NCBI GenBank assembly: GCA_905234835.1
Contig: CAJOIZ010000001.1
Span: 124,001 to 188,000, forward strand
Direction: 5' to 3'
DNA from: Paludibacteraceae bacterium
Lineage (GTDB): Bacteria > Bacteroidota > Bacteroidia > Bacteroidales > Paludibacteraceae
DNA: 64,000 nt
Shown: positions 35,101-43,587 of the stretch, piece after piece
How positions within the stretch are numbered: position 1 is the stretch's first letter
How the letters are laid out: every line of letters begins with the position of its first letter
Made by a program: the position numbers and the translations under genes
Notes under the pieces: generated by a model
What the model was told of the DNA's origin: nothing
Databases searched by the model: none
Seen by the model: only the letters and a program-made list of their open reading frames with translations

Positions 35101-38100
35101 TAGTTAGTTTTCCAGTCGTTACCGGCAGAGACAAGGTCGGCTATGTCGGCTTCGTCTTCGCGGCAGCAGTAGGTAAGCGTGTTACCAAGCAACATCGAAT
35201 AGTTGCGGTAGGCTTTATAACGTGTCTGGACAGTGTGAGATGTAGTGTTGTTATAATCGAACACAAGTTCGTTTTGGTTCGGATAAGTGCCATTATTGAG
35301 GAGGTTATACTCCTGCATGAGATAACCCCAAGAGAAGACGGTTGCCTCGTCAGCATCAGTAGTAAGAACGAGCTTCGGTTGTTCGGCAACAAGAGTTAAC
35401 CTAAGGTACTTGTCTGCACCGTACTTGATTTTAACCTGCTCCTCGTAGTTGGCATTATCGTTGAGATACTCATTGACGTATTCGTAAGTGAGTGTAGCGG
35501 GTCCACTGCTTGCCAAGTCCGGTTCAGAAGAGCCGTTGATGACGAAATACTTGTCAATACCGTATTCGGTCTGCAGAGTGAGTTGGTGATTAGGCTGACT
35601 TACGTAGGCATATCTCCACGGGGTGATATACTTGGTATCGGAGTTAGCCGCATTAGCAGAGCCTTTAACCAGTTGTGTCTTACCGTCCTCTTTCTTATAG
35701 AGTGTATTTCCTTTGTTTTCATACTGACGGAAGATCAGTCCTCCCGAACCCGCCATAATGAAATAGCGTTTTCCGTTGAGCACTCCCGACCAAACAAGTT
35801 CCGTTTCGCTCAATGTGGTTTGCATGAGCGGCACTTTAACCGAGACAGGATAAGCGACAGCGTCCACAGTGGCAGTAGTAGAGATGACGAGTGTATCGTA
35901 GTTGATACCGGCGCTATTGTCGGCTTTGGTAACGAGGGTTATATGGTCGTTGAGTGTCTGCTCGCTATTGATACGGAAATAGGCGCCTGCGCTGGTGAAG
36001 GAGCATGCTCCGGTAGTAAGGCGGAGTGCTTCGGTTGCGTCTTCGGAAGTAAGTATTTCTTCACCGAGGACGTTGCCGTCGGTGTCGAGCAGTTGGCGTG
36101 AAGTAACCTTGGAGAGAGTGAATGTAATGCGTTTGCTTACTCCTTCCAGGGGACTGAAACTATAGTTTTTATACTCGGGTGTGAGAACGAGTTTGGTTTC
36201 CACAGCACCGTGGTGCGTGGTCTTGGTACGAACGATGATGTCTCTGTATCTTGAGCCGTCGGGACGGATATGGAGTCCGGGTGCCCCATCTTTCCAACGT
36301 CCGTAATACTCTTTTATCTTCACCGGACCAAGAGTTCTGAGCGTAATACGTATCGTATCGATAATATCGATATACTCGCCATTATAAATGACATCAACAG
36401 GAGTATTCAAACCACTGGTAACAAGGCGGCCGAAATAGTCCTTTTCCAAACGGTCGTTCATGGAGGGTTTGTCCTCAGCCGACACAGCTTCTCCTAAACT
36501 CTCCACACGTGCATCGCGGATATATTCAAAACTCTGCTCCAAGCGGTAGTTGGCATTAAGACGCAACTGCGTATATTCGGTAATGATCTTATTCGGGTTC
36601 GGATGGAAATAGACGATTTCGTCGTCCAGTTTCGTCATCGCCATCAGCTGTTTACCAATGAGTTTGGACCACACCGGGCTTTCTATATGCTCGTCATGGT
36701 GAATACCGAAAACAATCTCATCGTTCCACTCCATAGTCGTATCGGGGATTACCACATAATGTTCATCCGCTACGCGGACACGGGATATCTGGAAGACGGT
36801 TGCGTTTGCTTCCGAAGCGTCGCCGTCGAACTGGTTATCAGCAGCGTTATACTTAATCCACGGCGCACTACTGTTAGAGCGCTCGTCGCGGGTGATGACA
36901 TCCGCCACACGATGCAGATAGTGGGTGGAGGACAGCTTAGCGTTCTGCACATCCGCTACGGTGTAATCCGGCCAGCCGTTACGACCACCTGTTGCTGTCG
37001 ATTTGAACAGACCAGCCCACGTATTGTTTCCAACTACTGTATTCGGAGCAGTATAATACAAACCAAGGTATTCTTCTTCTCCTGGTGCGAAGTGCTCGTA
37101 GAACAACAACGAATCCACTGCGCCGAAACGCATCTCGCGACGCGGATCGAGGACCACTTCGTCGGCTGCACACTCCGCACAAGGACTGGGATGAGTAAGC
37201 ACCTTGAAGGTGTTGATATAGCGGTCATCCACATTGTCCGCATTCGCCATACCCTGGTACGCATCGGTCCAGTCTTTTATGTAGCGTGCACGAGAGAAAC
37301 GCGGTGCGGCGGTACCCGGGTGGGTAAGGAAGTAACGCTTGCCGTCTTCCTTCAAGAATGACAAAGCCACGTGAATCGTACCCGTATAAGTAGCTTTGGC
37401 ATAAAGCGTCGTCGTACCTGCCGGCAGGTTGATGACATCGCCCGGACTATACAACGTACCCGTTCCGTCTGCATTCGTCGTCCAGCCAAGGAAATCAAAT
37501 CCCTTCACAAGACGCGGTTCACGGATGGTAACAGACGTCTCGCCGTGCATCGGATATTGGTCTGCGATAGTATCGCCTTCGCAACCGTTGTTACTATAAT
37601 GAATATGCCGATCCGGGTTCGCAGGAACGAACTCGATAGCGCCATTCGGCTCAGTACTGTTAATATGGATACGCGCCCAACCGTCGCAGTCGATGATACT
37701 ACCACCACCGACAACCGGCACATCCGTTCCGCGTACCATCTCACTCCAATCGGGGATATCCGCGCCCGGGTCGTGTTCGTCATATTCGGTGCCGGTGAAC
37801 ATCGTAGCTTTGATAGTCAAAGCGGAGTACTCCGCTGTAATATGCCACATCTCCTCGCACGTCCAAACCGTACCATCTGCATTCGGAACCAACCGGATAT
37901 TACGGCCGGTATTGGTGCGCAAGAAATAGCCACCGGGTTGGAACTCCACACCGAGGTTCTGTTTGTCCGTCTGCGTCGTATCCACCATCATCTGACCGTA
38001 CGCACCTCTTGGTGCCGGAAGACCTAAATGGTGAATCTTCAAGGTGTCGATTTGCTTGAACTGCGAGTTAAACGCGTCACCTCTGTCTGTATGGCAATAC

Positions 38101-39209
38101 TTGTTCTGATATCCCACATAGTAGTACGTACTATCGGACACGGGTACGTTCATCCAGTCGGAAACATAGTAATTGGTCTCCCCAAGACGCTCCATGCAGA
38201 CAAGACGGTCGATGGAATAGACCTTACGCTCAGTGGTGTACGCGGGAGTTTTGTTGGCAAAGTTTGTATTGTATCGTACATAATCCTGCTCGTCGTAAGC
38301 GAAGAAATACGAATCCGCGCAAGTTGAAGTGACCGGCTCATCCAACACATAGAGACGGAAGATAACACGCTTGGTGGGTTTGTGCTTGTCATCCGCAAAC
38401 GCATACATCGCCTGGCCGGGTTTAGCGGTATTGCCGCCACCATAAGAATAATTCGACAAGGTGGTGTTGAAACTGATTACCGAAGCATTGGTGTAAGATA
38501 AAGGAGCGTTGCCTCGCGGTATGTCGAGCCAATAGACTTCGCGATAAGGCAGTCCCAAGAAGCCATACCCTTTCTCACCGTTGAATTTGGTGCCTCTGCC
38601 CATTGTATTACTGGGGTCAAAGGATGTTACTTTATCTCCTCGGTCGGTCGGTACAACAAAGATGGCGTTACAGATATTGACATTGTTTGCCTCTCTGGTC
38701 AAATCACCCTGGTATTTAAACGAGTTGCCGGAAGACGTGAGCAATGTATAGGAATCTCCTCCCGGATTGGTACTCCACATGGTATAGGCGATACCATCCA
38801 ACGGATAAGTTGTACCACTGTAAAGGAACGGTACGGGTTCGTCAATGGTCCAAATAGAAGGAGAAGCGGGTTCGGTTGCATCGGCGGATTGCTGAATCAA
38901 CTTAAGGAAGTTTCCTTTGCCACCATCCCAGTTCGTGTAACCAAAATGCTCACCCGTATAACCCGGATAATGGCATACGAAATACTCCACGTCGGGCGTG
39001 GCAGGGTTGTTGTCATCATCAATCATGACGGAGAGGAGGATACGGTCTCCATACTGCAGATTGACATAGAGACCGCCCTCGGTCGGTGTGAATCCGACAG
39101 CGGCTACTCTGACAGGCAACCAAGCGAACAAGAGCAGGAACAGCACCCGTGCACATACTCTAACGTTACCAACACTTACATTCGTTCCGAAACACATTTT
39201 CGTTCCCAT
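29166..39209 (-). CDS. Giant secreted adhesin-like protein (about 3347 residues)
   Basis: The start at the ATG at 39209 (MGTKMCFG) is chosen over one 22 codons upstream because a signal peptide follows it (VCARVLFLLLFAWLPVRVAA). About residues 560-630 hold a Listeria-Bacteroides repeat-type segment (LVKGFDFLGWTTNADGTGT). About 2110-2240 look like a carbohydrate-binding jelly-roll: VQGSLDGNTWEDIT, then NFRVRVTNMASNDDGNDF. About 2750 has RWDPQGEDNRWNNPDNWIG, a WNNPDNW-type module common in surface proteins. Between these lie many beta-sandwich-like stretches with no clear catalytic residues. The C terminus DGHVFILRNGHIYTTVGQ shares the RNG...GQ motif with two other proteins here. A role at the surface, in adhesion or glycan contact, is plausible. 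Transcript leader is about 190 nt. Confidence 0.8.
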   Translation of the reverse strand: MGTKMCFGTNVSVGNVRVCARVLFLLLFAWLPVRVAAVGFTPTEGGLYVNLQYGDRILLSVMIDDDNNPATPDVEYFVCHYPGYTGEHFGYTNWDGGKGNFLKLIQQSADATEPASPSIWTIDEPVPFLYSGTTYPLDGIAYTMWSTNPGGDSYTLLTSSGNSFKYQGDLTREANNVNICNAIFVVPTDRGDKVTSFDPSNTMGRGTKFNGEKGYGFLGLPYREVYWLDIPRGNAPLSYTNASVISFNTTLSNYSYGGGNTAKPGQAMYAFADDKHKPTKRVIFRLYVLDEPVTSTCADSYFFAYDEQDYVRYNTNFANKTPAYTTERKVYSIDRLVCMERLGETNYYVSDWMNVPVSDSTYYYVGYQNKYCHTDRGDAFNSQFKQIDTLKIHHLGLPAPRGAYGQMMVDTTQTDKQNLGVEFQPGGYFLRTNTGRNIRLVPNADGTVWTCEEMWHITAEYSALTIKATMFTGTEYDEHDPGADIPDWSEMVRGTDVPVVGGGSIIDCDGWARIHINSTEPNGAIEFVPANPDRHIHYSNNGCEGDTIADQYPMHGETSVTIREPRLVKGFDFLGWTTNADGTGTLYSPGDVINLPAGTTTLYAKATYTGTIHVALSFLKEDGKRYFLTHPGTAAPRFSRARYIKDWTDAYQGMANADNVDDRYINTFKVLTHPSPCAECAADEVVLDPRREMRFGAVDSLLFYEHFAPGEEEYLGLYYTAPNTVVGNNTWAGLFKSTATGGRNGWPDYTVADVQNAKLSSTHYLHRVADVITRDERSNSSAPWIKYNAADNQFDGDASEANATVFQISRVRVADEHYVVIPDTTMEWNDEIVFGIHHDEHIESPVWSKLIGKQLMAMTKLDDEIVYFHPNPNKIITEYTQLRLNANYRLEQSFEYIRDARVESLGEAVSAEDKPSMNDRLEKDYFGRLVTSGLNTPVDVIYNGEYIDIIDTIRITLRTLGPVKIKEYYGRWKDGAPGLHIRPDGSRYRDIIVRTKTTHHGAVETKLVLTPEYKNYSFSPLEGVSKRITFTLSKVTSRQLLDTDGNVLGEEILTSEDATEALRLTTGACSFTSAGAYFRINSEQTLNDHITLVTKADNSAGINYDTLVISTTATVDAVAYPVSVKVPLMQTTLSETELVWSGVLNGKRYFIMAGSGGLIFRQYENKGNTLYKKEDGKTQLVKGSANAANSDTKYITPWRYAYVSQPNHQLTLQTEYGIDKYFVINGSSEPDLASSGPATLTYEYVNEYLNDNANYEEQVKIKYGADKYLRLTLVAEQPKLVLTTDADEATVFSWGYLMQEYNLLNNGTYPNQNELVFDYNNTTSHTVQTRYKAYRNYSMLLGNTLTYCCREDEADIADLVSAGNDWKTNYAITLVSDSRFANNASGLGISTNAGTLVTTVTPAGDSPTEVRYPAGTGPFVDIVDTLDVLLSLQNDAPVYRFKDKWSSYTSIDDAHLKIPLIRKTYHSVPYDSLICVVGNDEYNYVFPSDILAGVNDEHTFSFSTDHRFGTHILGTDNEVVSYTGESDDHTSLMDFTDVDLAEIRLLDEYGNSPDWCEISSKGANTITVRCLGNGIRSPRSATLYLAYAMNVNDRFRFVNFRVGVAQLSRFQYANNQVLIHSKGASGQPLVDGIQQVHENKNIIYYYNPSNAAQSTDQRVELPIRERNFYGWWRWHSLQPGEEDTDIPAARWQTAPVNTGKWNFAFRTIGDSVWIDEDNHALGKKLVTQGRYTVFHVPSQDYGARKDPPSKAPMLFPPQNKAVETYAVDLSVYYDNLPLSMKDINQVDTAKLDTMQKIIEPTLSLREVYELHPWTEMAQIMEGYKDTIASSSRNLKYMEDHTVMAPTGNRLLLKTEQRYNYDNIKKGLHSESLLGYYMRDDNWATWEGNPVRQDSMIWCGGWDVECGWYTYNPRTQTYTSCSHSVTEENDFLNVPAKGTIPAGRDNDTVIYCLRSRSVNSTFSDDTDDATVTENKNGLYWFNICRYTIIYHRPDKYGPKLETKVGGVDKAIIPNDEIEQNFEVLERLNFDYNKPGAEYTVYPNPLPWTDASYGFAYPRTADLPDNRPHNKSGLTNLANMGEYNLINRIPDFGSYWHKMEQHGGAENGYMIFCDGMSSAGQVAALSLESHLCEGQKMYFSGYVANPMNQTGKACPNFVFAVQGSLDGNTWEDITSYMTGDLAPTNKWYQIFFPIEQEKNYNNFRVRVTNMASNDDGNDFIIDDMCIFATKPPLMVYQANTTCKADHENDSLTHVVLRVDYQGFTEDVYVAGNEYYTIQEITPEEDSTFVALEDHYYDEHICPAAGPGEQDTIYGKIPMPDRYYHPVDEDSVFANLQELIYKFERTLDAGGEVFRKGYIYEHLDDSIRPVMYVIHTAKMVSDNTYVVHMAGSYHELLGSRCALTRELKVRNRMMLTLNGEEQPDKEVTNMCANTTYEVSLHVKGTLLLDHAAPQEITGSCVNDWLLYGDTAEVSSLARYGYKYSDIMKVVKEILRAENEFGTENTNQHARTLSEVSRAEMERIQLERGVALSDPHLNPYTILQNLVNNGFLILYQPNLTIVTPVDATVQYTIFPIPGTGSELLQHLDIDVCPTPVQIALESSLGGGIPMIIGGLNRTEEESQYPVVVLANAQKANTEFAIPIDSLMLFEGTTSQRVALDTIMFLSTNDPNYREGVHTISLMPDRKWNKDAENVGYYQNGNDTLRLIPAPSNNYPMRPGYHYTFGIQMMTTFGQSSWAGLEECPVGTVPFTVGVVPDYLRWDPQGEDNRWNNPDNWIGLVQTNTPIHEDARFAPLSSTYVVIPPMTDGKPYPVLPDPASIPSSDSIKQVGFEYNTCHSIRFLSGAALSQQQRLAYDSVIADLTTPHNKWALRSAPVEGMLSGDLYMSEAELTHDVHTWSVGEFDASGRNYNTGNATFYLSLYNKDAIRQSKGTAIDTLKTEAAEWSKVTNALSLTLQPAQGWAVLGRTKSGDDAVVRLPKNDDIYYYYTQFGDKVWDLYESNLRALRAKSASEAGNVGKLAFYPGKEATNQSYTLSNGTAATTFVFGNPTMGYIDIWGFIADNKTLLEEEIGYIGTNGQYYTITKEALTETDTITSLTRYLPPMHGIVVKKKDDAATALNVTVNTSRIVTAADQVIRAELELVPSARGKRVLPPKAIMTVTATNAVSSRCDTRLLLGQGYHADIIKGEDAILSTINIDNYSATSAPATPFNIYAVEGTSGLSIDLRDEILCVPISFYMSDLPFDPVTRLWFTGVNNIDGQLVLYDALTETEYPIIDGICINIVTPQQNHEIRYYIRRPGYNPDEQTGKPVIPTGMEYNAADEQQVVKIVKDGHVFILRNGHIYTTVGQKIQ

Positions 39210-39408
39210 ATCTTCGTTTTGTTTTATTCTGTTTGACACACAAAAAGTGCACATATACCGAAAGTACACATACACAGCCTTTTCATTCCCAGTTTACATC
39301 ACGGTACGTTTCATCTCACTTACCAACAATGTACTGATTTTCATTACATTACCCCCCCCAGTACGCTAATAGCGTCTGAACGGGACAATTCCATTTAATC
39401 AAGACGCG

Positions 39409-39440
39409 CAAAGATACAACATTTTAGGGCGATATGCAAA
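39409..39440 (-). promoter_or_regulatory. Promoter of the giant protein gene
   Basis: The minus strand reads TTTG (39440-39437), a 20-bp spacer and TATCTTTG (39416-39409), a full consensus match. It leaves a leader of about 190 nt, in which a C-run (39352-39359) occurs on the plus strand. The region 39210-39400 holds no other feature I could identify. Confidence 0.8.
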
Positions 39441-39975
39441 TTTTTCTGCTTAAAATTTCAAATTTCAAATTGCAAATTTCAAATTGTAAACTACAAATGG
39501 CATTTTTAGGAGGTCAGAGGGGGTAAATTTATGGTTTATGGTTTATGATTTATGATTTCAAATTACATTTTTATAGTTGAATGTTGAAAGTTGAATGTTG
39601 AAAGAAGTTTGATAGTTAGATAGTTTAGAGTTTAAAGTTGAATGTTGAAAGAAGTTTGATAGTTGAAAGTTTAAAGTTGAATGTTGAAAGAAGTTTGATA
39701 GTTTAGAGTTTAAAGTTGAATGTTGAAAGAAGTTGGAGAGTGGAAAGTTGATAGTTGATAGTTGACAGTTGATAGTTGACAATTGATAATTGATAGTTGA
39801 TAATTGATAGTTGACAGTTGATAGTTGATAGTTGATAATTGATAATTGATAGTTGATAATTGAGAATTGAGAATTGACAATTGACAATTGATAGTTGATA
39901 ATTTATGATTGCAAGGTTATGGTTTTCAGGTTTATGATTTCGGGCTTACGGTTTATGATTGCAAATTGCAAATAT
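39440..39975. repeat. Long heptameric repeat array (three unit families)
   Basis: About 530 bp. First CAAATTT/CAAATTG units (39450-39490), then TATGRTT units, then GTTGAAA-rich units, and from about 39745 to 39900 a run of roughly 21 near-perfect 7-bp units of the form RTTGAYA (for example GTTGATA, GTTGACA, ATTGATA). Mixed TATGATT units close the array. The period is exactly 7 bp, so translations repeat every seven residues in 21 bp. No gene is present. Confidence 0.85.
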
Positions 39976-39980
39976 AAAGC

Positions 39981-40022
39981 GTCACCGCAGATTGGAACAC
40001 GGGTGTTTCAATCTGCGGTGAC
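39981..40022 (-). terminator. Terminator of the BspA-like gene
   Basis: A 14-bp perfect stem GTCACCGCAGATTG/CAATCTGCGGTGAC (39981-39994 with 40009-40022), extended inward by further pairs. On the minus strand it is followed by GCTTTATATTTG. It lies 30 bp beyond the gene's stop at 40052. Confidence 0.8.
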
Positions 40023-40051
40023 AGGGGTGTTATTCACCTAAACAGAGAGGA

Positions 40052-42742
40052 TTATTTTACGGGTTGGCCGGAGGGGGTGTAGAGGATGCCGTTGCGGAGG
40101 ATGTATAGTCCGTCGTTACGGAGGAGTTTGGTGCAAGGTTTGTCGCTGCTACGGAGGTCGTCGAGAGCAGTGGGCGACTTGGGTTGCAGAACAACCTCGA
40201 TATTGATATCACCAATGACCATTCCCGACAGGACATTGGACTTCTCGTCCAACGCAATGCCATCACGCCACTCCTTAAGTTCGTAGCCTTCCGCCGGTTC
40301 GAGAGTGAGCGTATAAATGGTTCCGTAGTCGTACTCGCCCTGTCCTTTGACGATGCCCGCACCCTCGGGGATGACGGTTGCCGTCACGTTGCACTTGTTC
40401 GCCTCAAAGACGGCGACGAGCTCGTAGTTGCCCGTGGTGAAATCGGTGACCATACTGATCTCCTTGTCGGTGGAGACGGTCTCTCCTTTGGCGTTGTCCC
40501 AACGGACGAACTTGCTGTTCTCCGTCGCCGTGGCAGTCGCCTTGAAAGCGGCTCCGTCGATGACCGAATAAGCGAAAGGTGTCTGATAACCGGTCTTGTC
40601 CTCGTCCTTGACTTCGATGGTGACCGTACCAAGTTCGTTGTCACTGGCATCAACGCTCACATATCCGTCAAGCATCGGTTCGCCGAAGGTGAAGAAGTCC
40701 GCCCATGCAGCATTGTCCTGATAGTTGGGCTGTGCTGTCTTCCAGACAACGAGCTGTTTGTCATTAACGGGCCATGCTTTCTCCTGCGCCACCGACTCCC
40801 ACGCATAGGATATGACTTTCTGCAGGGACGTACACCCTGCAAAAGCGAACGAGGAGACGCTCTCCAGTCCTTTGGGCAGGGTCAGTTCCTTCAACAGGTC
40901 ACATCCGTCAAAGGCATAGCCGTCAATGATTCTCACGCCTTCGGGAACGGTCAGTTCCGTTATAGCCAGTCCGCTGAACGCGTCAAAGCCAAGCACTGAC
41001 AGTGAGGAGGAGAGTCCCAGGGTAGTAACCTTGTCACATCCTGCGAAGGCATGTTCGCCCACTTCGGTTATATTGTCGGGCAGGTTGATGTCTTCCAGTC
41101 CGCTGCGGAAGAAAGCGTAGTCGCCAATCGTTGTGAGCGACTCGGGGAACAAGACAGACTTGAGGTTCTTGCAGGCGCAGAAAGCGGCGTTCTTCAGTTC
41201 AGTCACACCATCAGGAATGACGAGGTCAACCACTTCGTCTCCATCAATGAACAGATGCTCTCTTCCTGCGTTATTCGAGGTCATCATCACCCATTCAAAA
41301 CCGCCTTTGAGCCAGTTGTCCAGCGTGCCTTCATAGTAGAGCGACGCCCCGGTGCCGTAAAAGACATTGGCGTTGAACAGGTCGGTGTCAATCAGTTCCA
41401 CTTCTCCCATGTCTGCGGGCAAGCGCAGGGAGTTACAACAAGCGAAAGCGTGTGTGCCTACAGCGTTAAAGGTCACGGGCAGGGTGATGTCCGCCATCAG
41501 GCAATAGAAGAACGCATAAGCGCCAATCTTTTCCACTCCGTGCGGTATGGCGACCGCACCCAGTTTCTCACAGCCATAGAAGGCGCTGTCAGCCACCGTC
41601 TTGATGGATTCGGTATAAGGGAAGTCGATGGTCTCGAGATTAGCGCAGCCGCTGAAGCAGTTCATGGGAATCTCCTCCAAGTCGTCCGCCCCCGACAGGG
41701 AGACGGACCGCAGGTTGGTGAAGTCCCTGAAAGCGGCTTGCGGCAACTTCGTGAGAGGCTCCATCGCGTTACTGCTCACCTCCACACGGGTAATCCATTC
41801 GGCATAGGGTTTCCACGGAAGCCGGTCGGGGTCGAGTGCCGAGAGGTCTCCGGCACCCATGACCTGCAATATGACCCCACCTCCGCACGCCTGCACGATG
41901 CGCCAGTCGGAGTTCTTCTCCTCGTCGAAATACGCATAGTCAACGGGCATATAATGGAGGGCAACTTCGCCCATAATCTGGTTGTCATCGCAGTCCACGA
42001 GGGTGGTTCCGCCCTTGATATGCGCGCCGAAAGGCTCGGAATAATAACTGTTGCCTTCATAACTGTCCAAGGCAGGCAGTCCCGAGACAGTCAGATAGCC
42101 AGATCCGCCCTCGGAGAAGAAGTTGAAATTGGTCTCCTCATAGCGGGAAACCATGCTGTAGTCGCCATAGCCGAAGCGTACAGACGATGGCTTGTAGCCA
42201 TGGACTATCAGTCCGTTGTCCGCCTCGTTGTTGAAGTTGATATTCACCTTGGTGGATGCGTCATCCTGATTGAACTTCATGTTGACATAACTGAGGTCGA
42301 AGAGCGGACGCGTATAACCCGTTTCGGAGGACCGGTGATTGAGGTTGAGCGTCACATCCCCTTTCACACTCGAAAGCAAGGACTTGAAAAAAAGGACATT
42401 GATGTCACTGCCGCTTCTGCCCGCAATCTGGAACATCTTGGCATTGCTGCAATTAATCGTCATATCATTCGGGATGGCAAAGGTGATATTGGTGTAATCG
42501 TCTCCGCTGTAGGTAAATAAGGACTTGCCTTCCGGCACGTTGATGACCGAGTTATCCGGTCCGAACATCACCAGCAAGGTTTTCTCGGAGAGACTCGAAA
42601 GAAACATCGTGCCGTCCACCGTCACAGAAGTCATCACGGATAAATCCAAGGGCTGGCCTTTGAAGGTAAAACCGGCTGTTTCGGCTTTTACCAAAAATGG
42701 GGTTGTCAGGAGTAGTGACAAAAGAAAGAGTTTGTGTTTCAT
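40052..42742 (-). CDS. BspA-like leucine-rich repeat surface protein
   Basis: 896 residues. Signal peptide KHKLFLLSLLLTTPFLVKA. Residues 1-300 are beta-rich and unrecognised. About 330-690 is a run of LRR_5/BspA-type repeats (FRDFTNLRSVSLSGADDLEE, AFYGCEKLGAVAIPHGVEKI, AFAGCDKVTTLGLSSSLSVL). About 730-860 carries two InlB-B/Listeria-Bacteroides-like repeats (FVRWDNAKGETVSTDKE and GYELKEWRDGIALDEK). The C terminus DGLYILRNGILYTPSGQ has the shared motif. BspA proteins bind host matrix or other bacteria at the cell surface; the ligand here is unknown. No promoter was found in the repeat array upstream, so transcription may come from the four-helix-bundle gene. Confidence 0.85.
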   Translation of the reverse strand: MKHKLFLLSLLLTTPFLVKAETAGFTFKGQPLDLSVMTSVTVDGTMFLSSLSEKTLLVMFGPDNSVINVPEGKSLFTYSGDDYTNITFAIPNDMTINCSNAKMFQIAGRSGSDINVLFFKSLLSSVKGDVTLNLNHRSSETGYTRPLFDLSYVNMKFNQDDASTKVNINFNNEADNGLIVHGYKPSSVRFGYGDYSMVSRYEETNFNFFSEGGSGYLTVSGLPALDSYEGNSYYSEPFGAHIKGGTTLVDCDDNQIMGEVALHYMPVDYAYFDEEKNSDWRIVQACGGGVILQVMGAGDLSALDPDRLPWKPYAEWITRVEVSSNAMEPLTKLPQAAFRDFTNLRSVSLSGADDLEEIPMNCFSGCANLETIDFPYTESIKTVADSAFYGCEKLGAVAIPHGVEKIGAYAFFYCLMADITLPVTFNAVGTHAFACCNSLRLPADMGEVELIDTDLFNANVFYGTGASLYYEGTLDNWLKGGFEWVMMTSNNAGREHLFIDGDEVVDLVIPDGVTELKNAAFCACKNLKSVLFPESLTTIGDYAFFRSGLEDINLPDNITEVGEHAFAGCDKVTTLGLSSSLSVLGFDAFSGLAITELTVPEGVRIIDGYAFDGCDLLKELTLPKGLESVSSFAFAGCTSLQKVISYAWESVAQEKAWPVNDKQLVVWKTAQPNYQDNAAWADFFTFGEPMLDGYVSVDASDNELGTVTIEVKDEDKTGYQTPFAYSVIDGAAFKATATATENSKFVRWDNAKGETVSTDKEISMVTDFTTGNYELVAVFEANKCNVTATVIPEGAGIVKGQGEYDYGTIYTLTLEPAEGYELKEWRDGIALDEKSNVLSGMVIGDINIEVVLQPKSPTALDDLRSSDKPCTKLLRNDGLYILRNGILYTPSGQPVK

Positions 42743-42754
42743 GGTGTAATTTTT

Positions 42755-43035
42755 TTATTTCAAATTTCAAATTGCAAATTGCAAATTTGGGGTTTAGAAT
42801 TTCAAATTTCAAATTGCAAATTGCAAATTTCAAATTTCAAATTGCAAATTTCAAATTGCAAATTTCAAATTGCAAATTGCAAATTTCAAATTGCAAATTT
42901 GGGGTTTAGGATTTCAAATTTCAAATTGCAAATTTCAAATTGCAAATTGCAAATTGCAAATTTATTGTTTCAAATTGCAAATTTTGGGTTTAGAATTTCA
43001 AATTGCAAATTGCAAATTTTGGGTTGATAGTTTAT
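42755..43035. repeat. Heptameric CAAATTK array between the BspA-like and four-helix genes
   Basis: About 280 bp of 7-bp units CAAATTT and CAAATTG, in places separated by GGGGTTTAGAA-type spacers. There are roughly 30 units. The array translates in several frames as repeats of ISNCKLQ or IANFKLQ, which explains the open frames seen here. It is the densest array of this unit in the window. Confidence 0.85.
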
Positions 43036-43039
43036 CGTT

Positions 43040-43405
43040 TCAAGTCTGGGACTTCATGTTTTTCTTTATGGTAACGATACTGGAAGATAACATTCTGTGC
43101 AAATTCTGAACATCCGACATCAAGTCATTATACTGATCCACAGTAATCAATTCAGAACCATATAACACCTTCAACCAATAAATCGTTTCAAAAGCCTCCT
43201 TTTGAGCTATCGTTAACTTATTGACAAAATCTGCCTTACTGACAGCATTACACGCCTCACTGTAGTTCGCACCGATACTCGTGCCACTCCTCTGAATCTG
43301 GTCAGAGTTATTATACTCGTGCTGCTTCTCACGCAAATACTTCCTCAAACGGTTAATCTTCACCGAAAAGGCTATGCAACTTTCCAAAAATTCGTCCTTA
43401 TTCAT
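43040..43405 (-). CDS. Four-helix-bundle protein of the IVP/S23 family
   Basis: 121 residues, mostly helical. The core AFSVKINRL, RSGTSIGANYSEACNAVSKA and TIAQKEAFETIYWLKVL are characteristic of the family first found as 23S rRNA intervening-sequence proteins; members also act as accessory proteins in diversity-generating retroelements. No rRNA gene or reverse transcriptase is in the window, so this is a free-standing copy with unknown role. It has a full-consensus promoter at 43451-43482, 46 bp upstream of its ATG. Confidence 0.9.
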   Translation of the reverse strand: MNKDEFLESCIAFSVKINRLRKYLREKQHEYNNSDQIQRSGTSIGANYSEACNAVSKADFVNKLTIAQKEAFETIYWLKVLYGSELITVDQYNDLMSDVQNLHRMLSSSIVTIKKNMKSQT

Positions 43406-43450
43406 ACATCGTCAAAGGCTGCCTTATACGGATTCATTCCGAAAGTGTGG

Positions 43451-43482
43451 CAAAATTACCACATTATCGGAATATATGCAAG
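43451..43482 (-). promoter_or_regulatory. Promoter of the four-helix-bundle gene
   Basis: The minus strand reads CTTG (43482-43479), a 20-bp spacer and TAATTTTG (43458-43451), a match to TTTG-N20-TAnnTTTG with one difference in the -33 box. Confidence 0.7.
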
Positions 43483-43587
43483 TTTTTGGTGAAGAAAATG
43501 ACGGATGAGGGTAATTTTTGGTGATTGCATGGGGATGGAACGGGGGAGTTTTGCTTGCGGGATTAACCGCGAGAGTTGAACCTTCTT

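Noticed and set aside
39558..39887. 109-codon minus-strand ORF rich in INYQLS repeats
   Set aside because: It is a translation of the RTTGAYA heptamer array.
41051..42520. 489-codon plus-strand ORF opposite the BspA-like gene
   Set aside because: It is the antisense of leucine-rich repeat codons; no recognisable motifs, while the minus strand has a signal peptide, LRRs and terminator.
42697..43109. Plus-strand ORFs with repeated IANFKLQ-type residues
   Set aside because: They are translations of the 7-bp repeat array, not genes.
43040..43405. Evidence for a diversity-generating retroelement
   Set aside because: The four-helix protein resembles accessory proteins of such elements, but no reverse transcriptase or template/variable repeat pair was seen.
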